A DNA stretch of 38,256 nt from a virus, in IMG/VR virus record IMGVR_UViG_3300006929_000041, positions 1-38,256 of that record; one strand, 5' to 3'. This document shows, piece after piece, positions 25,221-32,308 of this stretch. Position numbers and translations under genes: made by a program. The notes under the pieces were generated by a model, which was not told the DNA's origin, ran no database searches, and saw only the letters and a program-made list of their open reading frames with translations. Numbering within the stretch: the stretch's first letter is position 1; each line of letters opens with the position of its first letter.

Positions 25221-27222
25221 CCCCTATTTTAACTATAAGATTCTTTTCTAGTAATTTATTTAATATCCCATATCTCTGATTTTTCTTTCTTTTTATTTTG
25301 AGTTTCATTGCTTTAATATAGTCTTCTCTATTATCTATGATAAGTTTCATTTTATTATCTGTTGCATCAATTAATGCTTGTATTATATTGGGATATTCTT
25401 TTTGGATAGTAGGTAATAATTCTACCCACATTTCTTCTTGTCTATCTTCATCTTCTTCATCTAATATATCATTATAATCTTCAACTAATTTTCTATAGTA
25501 ATAAAAATCTATATCCATAATTAATTCTAATATTCCTGTGTTTTTAATATTTTTAATGCCTCCAATCTCAGACTCTTCTGAAATATCAATTGAATATTTG
25601 TTTTGTCTAAATGTTCTAAATACTCTAGTAAATGTATCTCTATCTCTATAGGCATGGTCGCTATCTAATTTGAATCCAGCAGGTGTTTTAGTAAATATAT
25701 TATTTGCCCTTAATATTCTTCTAGTTGGAACTGTAACTTCACTGTCTAATACTACATCTTCATCTACATTATAAAATTCAGCAATACTATCTTCTACTTC
25801 ATCTTCAGATTTACCCTTTAATCCTTCAAAGAATTTTACTTCGTCTTCATTGAATAGATTTTCCATTACTCCTCCCATAGCATCCTGTAGTTTTTTAAAT
25901 GATTGATTAAGAGTTTGATTGTTGCGAGACCTTATTAGTTTCTGAAATTTAGGCCAATCTATATATTTGTCTGGGCCTGTTGTTTGAGCCTTATCTCTTA
26001 ATTCTTTAAGTTCATCAGTTGTTATCCCTGCTCTTTTGATTAATTCCTTAGTTTCTTCAGATAAGTCATCTCCTGCAATTAAGGTTCTCAATTGTAATGG
26101 TATCATTAATTTTTCTGATTCTGAAATTTCAGCCATTTTTGCTGGGTCAAAAGTAGGAGATTGTAATACTGTTTTTAATTCATTTGAAATTGTTGATTTT
26201 TCTCCCCATCCTCCAGTTTTGCCTCCACCAATAATAGCCTTCATTGCTTGTGAATCTTTCTTTTGATTAAGAATACTATCCGGCATAAACATAGGTTTAT
26301 TTCCCCATCCTTTTTTTGTTAATAACTCAAAGTAATCTAATACTTGTTTTGCTGTTGTTACATTACTTCTGTATGCTACTTTACCGTCTACTTCAAATTG
26401 TTCTTTTGCTCTAGTTTCATCAGAAGATAATTTATCGCCAGTTACACTCCATAAAATTGATGGAACCTTTTTTCCCTTTAGTTTGTATACAGATTTATTA
26501 TCTGCTTTTAATTTCTCTATTGCATTCTCAAATTTATCATATTCAGATTTACTCATTTTTTGTGGTGGAAATATTGTTACTCCTGGTAATTGATTGAATG
26601 GGTCATTTTCCTTTTCTGAATCTTCCATGTCCTCTCTAAATTCTAATCCTTCTATTTCAGAGAATGCCTGTCTTGTATCATCTATATCAATGCTAGGTTC
26701 TGTTACATACATTGTGCCTTTTTTGAATGTTACATAGAATAAGTCATCATCATCTTGTGGTAATCTTCTAATTGCTTCTCTATTATTCTTAAGAATCTTT
26801 TGTTTCTTTTTAGAATGTCTATCCCTATTATTTTCGCCTAGCCAATCAATTAGTTTTTCTTTTTTACCATCACTATATTCAGATATGGCTTCGGCTAATA
26901 ATTCATCAGTAATTTTTGGTGTAGTTCTAGGGCCAGGTTCTTTTCCTTGAGTATCTCTACCTTTAAACATTTCATCTAATATGACTTTAAGTTTCTTAGC
27001 ATGCTCATTAACCTTTTCTGCTATTTCAGGAGGTAAATCTCCTGTTTCTCCAGCAGCAAATTCTTCAATTTTCTTCTTTGAACTTCTAAGATTTTTTGTT
27101 TCTCCAGATTCTAATGCCCTTTCAAATTCTAATGCAAGTCTATCTATGCCTTCTTTAGTCATTAAATATCCTTCAATTTCTGCTGTTGCAGGAATTGCTT
27201 TAAGAACTACTAGCCAACTCAT
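25204..27222 (-). CDS. 672-residue tag-bearing protein (MSWLVVLK)
   Basis: The ATG at 27222 follows the upstream stop by one base and has GATGAT before it; a far upstream start would add 21 residues without support. The protein opens MSWLVVLKAIP, so even a large protein carries the shared signature. The body is acidic and mainly helical, with a Gly/Lys linker (GGGKTGGWGEKSTI) around 350 that resembles a nucleotide loop but lacks a clear Walker B partner. The C-terminal 200 residues are helical with acidic runs (DILDEEDEDRQEEM). Function unknown. Confidence 0.6.
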   Translation of the reverse strand: MSWLVVLKAIPATAEIEGYLMTKEGIDRLALEFERALESGETKNLRSSKKKIEEFAAGETGDLPPEIAEKVNEHAKKLKVILDEMFKGRDTQGKEPGPRTTPKITDELLAEAISEYSDGKKEKLIDWLGENNRDRHSKKKQKILKNNREAIRRLPQDDDDLFYVTFKKGTMYVTEPSIDIDDTRQAFSEIEGLEFREDMEDSEKENDPFNQLPGVTIFPPQKMSKSEYDKFENAIEKLKADNKSVYKLKGKKVPSILWSVTGDKLSSDETRAKEQFEVDGKVAYRSNVTTAKQVLDYFELLTKKGWGNKPMFMPDSILNQKKDSQAMKAIIGGGKTGGWGEKSTISNELKTVLQSPTFDPAKMAEISESEKLMIPLQLRTLIAGDDLSEETKELIKRAGITTDELKELRDKAQTTGPDKYIDWPKFQKLIRSRNNQTLNQSFKKLQDAMGGVMENLFNEDEVKFFEGLKGKSEDEVEDSIAEFYNVDEDVVLDSEVTVPTRRILRANNIFTKTPAGFKLDSDHAYRDRDTFTRVFRTFRQNKYSIDISEESEIGGIKNIKNTGILELIMDIDFYYYRKLVEDYNDILDEEDEDRQEEMWVELLPTIQKEYPNIIQALIDATDNKMKLIIDNREDYIKAMKLKIKRKKNQRYGILNKLLEKNLIVKIGDDEIE

Positions 27223-27223
27223 C

Positions 27224-28258
27224 TTAATCATCGAACCTTCTGAAATAATCTGGTCGTCTATCTTTCTGTTCTTCTGCAACATCAAATCCTTCTTCTGGAT
27301 TAACCCAGTGTCCGTGGTCTTTTAGAATCAAAGGTTCATCAGGCTCACTTAACACATATGCTCTAAATTCTTGAAAGAACTCACTTCTATCCATTTCAGG
27401 AGCGTGAGCCTTGCCCTTATCATTTATTATAGGTAATGCTCTAATTCTTTGACCGCCTTCATATTGGTCTCTCCCAGATTCTCTAAAGAATCCCTTATTT
27501 GTTAATTCCTTTAACCTTGGATTTTGTTCCATATCATTACTACCTAAATTAAAATCATCCAAAGTTTTCTTCTTTTCTTTCAAATTTTTAATGTTCGCAT
27601 ATATCCACAATATAGCCCCTTCTGCATTAGTTAATTGCTGGATTCCTCCTTGCATTCTGTCTGGGCCTGTTTCTCCATGTTGCGGGTCTTTTCCATATTT
27701 GGCTGCATCTCTTGCCCTTCCTTCACCAAACCAAGTAGAACTCTTTGGATAAAATAAATCTACTTCCATGCTGGCTTTAGCCCATTCAACTTTTTCTGTT
27801 TCTTTATTTGTAGGGGCAGTTTGAGAAACCATAATTCCTATTTCATCAGGCTCTAATGGTATAGTATTTGCACCAGTAAATGAACCATGCATTTCTGCAC
27901 CATACTCAGGGTCGTCAGAACTTAACTGCATAAGTTCCCATTCTGGATTGACCATATCTTCTTCTCTCCAATTAAATACATTAAATGCACCAACCCTGCC
28001 TTCTTCTAAATATTGTCGTGGTTGCCAACTATTACTCGGAAGGTCATGTGGTGGCTCAAAAGTAGGGTCGGTTAATTTATTACTGAAAAGAGACATTCCT
28101 TCATAACCTTGCTGTGGAAGGAAAGAAGATGCTCCATATTCATGGCTCATTACATGAACTTTAATCGCTTCAGGATTAGCCGCCCAATAAGTTGGTTTCT
28201 TCCAACCTCTCCTTCTAGCATCCCAAGGTGCTTTTAATATAGAAAACCAATGTGTCAT
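27224..28258 (-). CDS. 344-residue tag-bearing protein (MTHWFSILK)
   Basis: This protein opens MTHWFSILKAPWD: the shared signature with one extra residue before tryptophan. Residues 40-130 are rich in Pro, Gly, Trp and Tyr, and the middle part (PLEPDEIGIMVSQTAP) looks strand-like. A helix (AEGAILWIYANIKNLKEKKK) lies around 215-234. The C terminus is acidic and ends RPDYFRRFDD. Its start overlaps the stop of a 46-residue gene. No family recognised. Confidence 0.55.
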   Translation of the reverse strand: MTHWFSILKAPWDARRRGWKKPTYWAANPEAIKVHVMSHEYGASSFLPQQGYEGMSLFSNKLTDPTFEPPHDLPSNSWQPRQYLEEGRVGAFNVFNWREEDMVNPEWELMQLSSDDPEYGAEMHGSFTGANTIPLEPDEIGIMVSQTAPTNKETEKVEWAKASMEVDLFYPKSSTWFGEGRARDAAKYGKDPQHGETGPDRMQGGIQQLTNAEGAILWIYANIKNLKEKKKTLDDFNLGSNDMEQNPRLKELTNKGFFRESGRDQYEGGQRIRALPIINDKGKAHAPEMDRSEFFQEFRAYVLSEPDEPLILKDHGHWVNPEEGFDVAEEQKDRRPDYFRRFDD

Positions 28259-28395
28259 TTATAACTCACCAACTTATTCAATTTCTTTTTTCTAGCAGCA
28301 CAAGGTTTACATTCTTTTATACCTAGTTTCTTAGTTACTCTGGAAACAGTGTCTCCTAAGCCTTCATCTTCTTTTAATATTGTTCTCCAACTCAT
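28255..28395 (-). CDS. 46-residue tag-bearing microprotein with GLGDT and Cys motif
   Basis: This frame is read from the gap between its neighbours. It starts MSWRTILKEDEGLGDTVSR and continues with a TKKLGIKECKPCAARKKKLNKL stretch. The start directly abuts the upstream stop and the stop overlaps the next start, so the frame is exact. A short GLGDT...TK.LGIK...C..C..R...LN.. pattern is one I associate from memory with small phage proteins of unknown function. Here it is fused to the shared MxWxxIxK signature. It probably binds zinc if dimeric, but this is a guess. Confidence 0.65.
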   Translation of the reverse strand: MSWRTILKEDEGLGDTVSRVTKKLGIKECKPCAARKKKLNKLVSYK

Positions 28396-28740
28396 TTAAT
28401 CCCACACCCATTCTGCTCCATCACATGTTCCTTTGGCAAAATTATGAATCTCATCGGCTGGTCTTCCATGAACACCCACCTTTCTATCTGTTACTTGACT
28501 TTTATGATACTGACATAGTTTAGCAGAACAATAATGACAAGCCCACTTAGCCCTTCTTCGACATAAAGGCCAATTACATTTGCACCTTTCATCTAAGGCT
28601 TCACCAAAATCATCATCAGGCGAATTATCTGGTGGGCTTCCTATTTTTGGTTGAACTTTGGGTTTAGGTTTAACCTTTATACTTGGTGGCTTCGGCTTTA
28701 ATATAGCCTTTTTCATAGTTTCTTCCCATATATTAGTCAT
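28396..28740 (-). CDS. B-box-like zinc protein with degenerate tag-like start
   Basis: This protein has about 114 residues from the ATG at 28740, which overlaps the upstream stop (ATGA); a GTG three codons earlier is less likely. It opens MTNIWEETMKKAILK, a loose variant of the shared signature. A Pro/Lys linker follows (KPKPPSIKVKPKPKVQ). Cysteines 53, 55, 60, 68, 71 and 76 with His79, His91 and His99 make a cross-brace zinc domain of the type C-x4-C-x7-C-x2-C-x4-C-x2-H. The 132-residue protein at 36 kb has the same spacing, so they look paralogous. Role probably protein binding. Confidence 0.6.
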   Translation of the reverse strand: MTNIWEETMKKAILKPKPPSIKVKPKPKVQPKIGSPPDNSPDDDFGEALDERCKCNWPLCRRRAKWACHYCSAKLCQYHKSQVTDRKVGVHGRPADEIHNFAKGTCDGAEWVWD

Positions 28741-28991
28741 TCTGGCCACTCCCTTTTTAACGCTGACTTTCTTATTTCAACAGCCCAAAATGGCATATAG
28801 TCTTCATAGAAAGGGTATTTCATGGCTAATCTTTTGAACTCTATTAGGTTAGCCTTACTTGCATGATTAAAAACATATTCTTGAAACAATTCATTATCTT
28901 CTTCCGAGATTTTATCTTTATGGGTAGTCACCCAATCTCTTACATCATCTAAAAACTGTGTATCAAACTTTAATATATCTTCCCAACTCAT
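28737..28991 (-). CDS. Tag-bearing 84-residue protein (MSWEDILK)
   Basis: This small acidic helical protein opens MSWEDILKFDTQFLDD, one of the cleanest examples of the shared signature. Beyond it come three helices with aromatic residues (ELFQEYVFNHASKANLIEF, and MKYPFYEDYMPFWAVEI). The start overlaps the stop of the small-terminase-like gene. There is no catalytic motif. If the N-terminal signature is a cargo tag, this is a small passenger. Confidence 0.65.
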   Translation of the reverse strand: MSWEDILKFDTQFLDDVRDWVTTHKDKISEEDNELFQEYVFNHASKANLIEFKRLAMKYPFYEDYMPFWAVEIRKSALKREWPE

Positions 28992-29644
28992 TGCAATTTC
29001 TCCTCCATTTTACTTTTAACATCTAACCAAACTTGTGGATGATTCTGTGCTAATACCTCTTGAACTATTTGCATCTGTGCAATAATAACTGTGTCCTGTC
29101 TCTTGTGTATGAGTTTTCCTTTGAACTCCATAAGGTATCGTAGGCTTTCTCGTATCTCTTTTGCAAGTTTAGTCAAACTATCAACATATTTAGGATGCAT
29201 TTCCTCTTGGTCGAAGAGAACATCAATTTTATCTTCTAGTCTCGTTATGTTTCTCGATAGCGACTCAATTTCGTCTACCTCTTTCCTCGCTATAAGATTT
29301 GCTGCCGATTTCTGCACAAGTGGTTGAAGATGCTTAGTCATATGTCGCTTTACTTGTTCTTCGCTGCATTCTACCATCAATGCTACTGCATTAGGAGTAA
29401 CATCTCCCTCTCTTAATTTTTCCTCTAACATAGGTCTTAATTCGTGGGTGCATAGATTACATCTAGGATTAGACGCATCTACATAATCTCCCATGTGATT
29501 CCTTTGATGTCTAGCAGAAGTTCCACTAGACCAATTCATCTGCTTATCTAAGTCATCGGCTGCAATAGCCAATGTTTCTAATTGTGCTTCTAAATCGTCA
29601 CGATTATCATGATTGCACAACTTACATCTCTTTCTCTTTACCAT
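28988..29644 (-). CDS. Probable small-terminase-like zinc DNA-binding protein
   Basis: This protein has about 218 residues; the ATG at 29644 follows AAGGATTGG. It has two similar N-terminal units, each with C-x2-C and, about 35-40 residues later, H-x3-H: C7, C10, H46, H50 and C62, C65, H101, H105. Small phage and archaeal-virus proteins with this layout bind DNA. The C-terminal half is a coiled coil (ARKEVDEIESLSRNITRLED) and helix, as in small terminase subunits that oligomerise and load TerL on DNA. It lacks the N-terminal signature, unlike most of its neighbours, as do the core packaging proteins. The function is by analogy. Confidence 0.55.
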   Translation of the reverse strand: MVKRKRCKLCNHDNRDDLEAQLETLAIAADDLDKQMNWSSGTSARHQRNHMGDYVDASNPRCNLCTHELRPMLEEKLREGDVTPNAVALMVECSEEQVKRHMTKHLQPLVQKSAANLIARKEVDEIESLSRNITRLEDKIDVLFDQEEMHPKYVDSLTKLAKEIRESLRYLMEFKGKLIHKRQDTVIIAQMQIVQEVLAQNHPQVWLDVKSKMEEKLQ

Positions 29645-29646
29645 AT

Positions 29647-29883
29647 TTACCAATCCTTTAGTATATAATTTTCTGCTGCTATCTTAATTAGTTCTAACAT
29701 ATTGGGCTTATTTAAGTTTTCCTTAATTGCACTTATTACTATAGAATCTAATGTTGCGACTTCTCCTTGTCCTGTTAATTGTGATGCTTCCATCCAAAGA
29801 TGTGAATTTTGTTCTTTAAACTGTTTGTATGTTTGTTGAATCAATTGTTCTTGTTTTATTATTTTCATCCAATTCATTTTCAT
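29647..29883 (-). CDS. Tag-bearing 78-residue protein (MNWMKIIK)
   Basis: This protein opens MKMNWMKIIKQEQ; either of the two methionines could start it, the first overlapping the upstream stop as ATGA. The shared signature is at the N terminus or two residues in. The rest is helical with Gln-rich start (EQLIQQTYKQFKEQNSH) and a C-terminal helix (NMLELIKIAAENYILKDW). No family recognised. It is directly upstream of the small-terminase-like gene. Confidence 0.6.
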   Translation of the reverse strand: MKMNWMKIIKQEQLIQQTYKQFKEQNSHLWMEASQLTGQGEVATLDSIVISAIKENLNKPNMLELIKIAAENYILKDW

Positions 29884-31247
29884 TCCGCCAATACTTTAAT
29901 TGTCTCTAAATATCTTTTTGAATATTCCGGATATTTATTAAGCATAGATATTAAAGATAATGCTATTTCAAATCTATCATCCGGTAATCCCCATATTAAA
30001 TCTCCATATTTTTGGCCTTCTTCAGTAGCAAGAAAATCGTGAAGTATTTTCATTTGTTTTTCGCCTCTCTTTTTTCTCTCTTCAGCCTTTCTTTTTTCTT
30101 CTTCTTCTTTTTCAGGCCACTTCGCTTTAATTATCTCTTTCCAATCCATCTTCTTAGTATCAGAACCTTTTTCTTCTGCTACTCCTGGCATATATACAGT
30201 ATCTTTTCCTGGCCTCTTTTTACAGCCTGCAAGTATAGCAAGATTTCTCATTTGCCTTCTTGTAATAATGAATGAATAAGTAACTAAATTACCAATAACA
30301 TCTTCAAATCCTGCTAAGTCTTTAACGAATTCACTTTCTCTAATTGACTTAACAGGGAATTTAACATTAGGGAAAGCCGTCTCAGCATAATGGGAATCTC
30401 TAAAGTTTCCTGAAGTTTTATTAATACCTACTCCTGGATTATTACCATCGCCAATATTAGTTTTAATCCACTGTTGCACTTGAGGTATTGACCATAAATC
30501 TCTTGCTGTTGCACCAGACCCGCCATCTTTAACTCTTAATTTTAAGTGTTCTAACTTAACATTATCATCATCTACCATTTCTGCGGCTTCTTTTAGAACT
30601 TGTAGTAATCCCTTAGAAACAACATCTCCATCTCCATTAGCAAATAATGCTTGCCAAAGAGGGGGCTTTGCTTTGTCTTTATCTTTATCATACCAAGTAG
30701 AAGGTGCAGGAGGCATAGTTTCTTTATCAACATTTTCTCTTAACTTTGCTTTTAGGTCTCTAAATTTAATATAATCAGGAGTTCTATAATGACCATATAC
30801 TTGTTGAACATCTGATTCTTCATCATACTCTAAGGTTTTCCTATTAACTCTACCCATTATGGGTATAGTGAATAATATATTTCTAGGATTGTTTTTCTTT
30901 TCTATTTGTTCTAGTTGTTTGATTGCTGAATCTATGAATTTTTGGTCTACAGTTTCTATTTCTGCTGAATCATCTAGAATAGTAGATAATTTATTTACTA
31001 CTTCTGATGCACCAATAGCATTCTTATCCTTTGTTTGTGGTCTATGGGCTTTACCATGTTGAGAAACCATATCCAATAAAGTTCTAGTGCTTGTTTTCAT
31101 TCTAAGGTCTTCGCCTGATGCTGCACAATCATCCTTCCACTTATCAAATGATTTCTTGAACTTGGCTTGGTCAAACACTTGTTCGACTTCATTACCTTCT
31201 CTTTCAATTGTAATTCTAGATTTCCTAGTTGATTTATTCTTCGCCAT
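29880..31247 (-). CDS. 455-residue protein with an internal tag copy
   Basis: The likely start is the ATG at 31247 (MAKNKSTRKSRITIE), with GGAGGAAGAAG upstream, overlapping the end of the 42-residue gene. The N terminus is basic. The body is helix- and loop-rich with a charged region near the centre. At about residues 367-378 there is a full copy of the signature, MDWKEIIKAKWP, followed by a Glu/Lys-rich helix and a compact C-terminal unit. This looks like a fusion of two originally separate tagged proteins, or a site of internal initiation giving an 89-residue product from an ATG at 30149. No family recognised. Confidence 0.55.
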   Translation of the reverse strand: MAKNKSTRKSRITIEREGNEVEQVFDQAKFKKSFDKWKDDCAASGEDLRMKTSTRTLLDMVSQHGKAHRPQTKDKNAIGASEVVNKLSTILDDSAEIETVDQKFIDSAIKQLEQIEKKNNPRNILFTIPIMGRVNRKTLEYDEESDVQQVYGHYRTPDYIKFRDLKAKLRENVDKETMPPAPSTWYDKDKDKAKPPLWQALFANGDGDVVSKGLLQVLKEAAEMVDDDNVKLEHLKLRVKDGGSGATARDLWSIPQVQQWIKTNIGDGNNPGVGINKTSGNFRDSHYAETAFPNVKFPVKSIRESEFVKDLAGFEDVIGNLVTYSFIITRRQMRNLAILAGCKKRPGKDTVYMPGVAEEKGSDTKKMDWKEIIKAKWPEKEEEEKRKAEERKKRGEKQMKILHDFLATEEGQKYGDLIWGLPDDRFEIALSLISMLNKYPEYSKRYLETIKVLAE

Positions 31248-31362
31248 CTTCTTCTTCCTCCTTTTCTCCATAACTTACATTGAATAATGCACTTTGATTA
31301 CCGCCACCATGACCGCCGAAACTTACTGCTCCGCCTTCTTTAATTATATTCCACCAATTCAT
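31234..31362 (-). CDS. 42-residue tag-bearing microprotein (MNWWNIIK)
   Basis: This frame is read from the gap and fills it exactly. It starts MNWWNIIKEGG, with GGGGATTAA before the ATG. A glycine/histidine-rich middle (SFGGHGGGNQSALF) and an acidic end (EKEEEEDGEE) follow. The next gene starts inside its last codons. Such a short protein made almost only of the signature plus a linker is a good sign that the signature itself has a function. Confidence 0.65.
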   Translation of the reverse strand: MNWWNIIKEGGAVSFGGHGGGNQSALFNVSYGEKEEEEDGEE

Positions 31363-31364
31363 AT

Positions 31365-31721
31365 TTAATCCCCCTTTGGAAATGGATTCAACAGTTGCTT
31401 TTCTCGTTCCATTACATACTTCACATAACCTGTCGGATGATTAATGTTTTTTAATGCTGTTCCTAATAACTCCTTAAATGATGCTTTGGGATATTTATTT
31501 TTTAGATTCTCCATTTCAGGTTTTACAACCTCTAGATAATACGGCCTAAGATATCCAGTATATGAATCGGGTATAGATTTTACTTTTCTAATATAACCAG
31601 TAAATAGTCTAACACCCAAATCATCGAGTTGTTTTATATCAAATGCTCCTTTGGGTTCTACTCCCGTTGTTAGTGCAGTATGAGATATAATCTCCTTTTT
31701 TAATGAATCTTTCCAATCCAT
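31365..31721 (-). CDS. Tag-bearing 118-residue protein (MDWKDSLKK)
   Basis: The ATG at 31721 overlaps the upstream stop (TGATG) behind GGGAGGGATATTG; a start five codons earlier would be inside that ribosome-binding sequence and is rejected. The opening MDWKDSLKKEI matches the signature loosely (Ser-Leu in place of Ile-Ile). The middle is folded-looking and includes LFTGYIRKVKSIPDSYTGYLRP and a C-terminal Gly/Tyr region (NINHPTGYVKYVME). No family recognised. Confidence 0.55.
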   Translation of the reverse strand: MDWKDSLKKEIISHTALTTGVEPKGAFDIKQLDDLGVRLFTGYIRKVKSIPDSYTGYLRPYYLEVVKPEMENLKNKYPKASFKELLGTALKNINHPTGYVKYVMEREKQLLNPFPKGD

Positions 31722-32296
31722 CAATATCCCTCCCATTCTAATATATGATTTTGATAACTAGTTAGCATTGCCCAAGCCTTATTAAAGCCTGATGGGAAAT
31801 ATACATAGGTATTATCTTCCCATTCTCTATATTTTAAATATATTTCATCATCTCCTGTCCAATCTCTTAGTTTATCTTTAGTTGATTGTTCATTTAATTT
31901 AACCCATCCTGTCTTTGCCCAACTCGCTTTCCAAGCCTCTTCAAATTCTTTATTTGAAAGTCTTACTATTGAGGGTTTTCTTTTACTGCTAATTATTTCC
32001 ATTTTCTTACCTCTTAATTTCTTTGAAATCTCATTTCTCCTTTTATTTTTTACAACCCTTGAACCAGTCATTACAAATACCTTTTCTGCTTCTCTCCATC
32101 CAGAATAAGCAACGATTTTATCACCTTCAAATGCGGCATAATAAATACCCGGAAACCTAGAAACTTCTGGTAATGTTTCTCTATCTACTCTCATTCTAAA
32201 TTGATGGTAATTCTCCGGGTCTTCTGCAAATTCTTTATTCCACATTTCCATTATTTCAGATTCCTCAAAAATAGTATCGGGATATTTTATTTCCAT
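31721..32296 (-). CDS. Putative GNAT-fold protein
   Basis: This 191-residue protein has no tag. Its middle has the strand-turn pattern of GNAT acyltransferases: PGIYYAAFEGDKIVAYSGWRE is a beta-strand pair with a GD turn, followed by EKVFVMTGSRVVKNKRRNEISKKL, where a strand precedes a basic loop and helix at the expected acetyl-CoA position. A clean R/Q-x-x-G-x-G/A signature is missing, so catalysis is unsure. The C-terminal part is Trp/Tyr-rich. A protein modifying enzyme packaged or expressed late is possible; an unrelated fold is also possible. Confidence 0.4.
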   Translation of the reverse strand: MEIKYPDTIFEESEIMEMWNKEFAEDPENYHQFRMRVDRETLPEVSRFPGIYYAAFEGDKIVAYSGWREAEKVFVMTGSRVVKNKRRNEISKKLRGKKMEIISSKRKPSIVRLSNKEFEEAWKASWAKTGWVKLNEQSTKDKLRDWTGDDEIYLKYREWEDNTYVYFPSGFNKAWAMLTSYQNHILEWEGY

Positions 32297-32308
32297 GATT
32301 AAACCCCT

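Noticed and set aside
26180-26240. GGGKTGG segment in the 672-residue protein resembling a P-loop
   Set aside because: The spacing does not fit GxxxxGK[ST], and no Walker B or partner motif follows at the usual distance.
29510-29545. QMNWSSG inside the small-terminase-like protein resembles MNW of the tag
   Set aside because: The hydrophobic pair and lysine are missing, and the segment lies inside the zinc unit; probably chance.
29809-31287. Plus-strand frames rich in Phe, Ser and Leu opposite the 455-residue gene
   Set aside because: They are typical antisense shadows of lysine/glutamate-rich genes; the minus-strand frames have coupled starts and good ribosome-binding sites.
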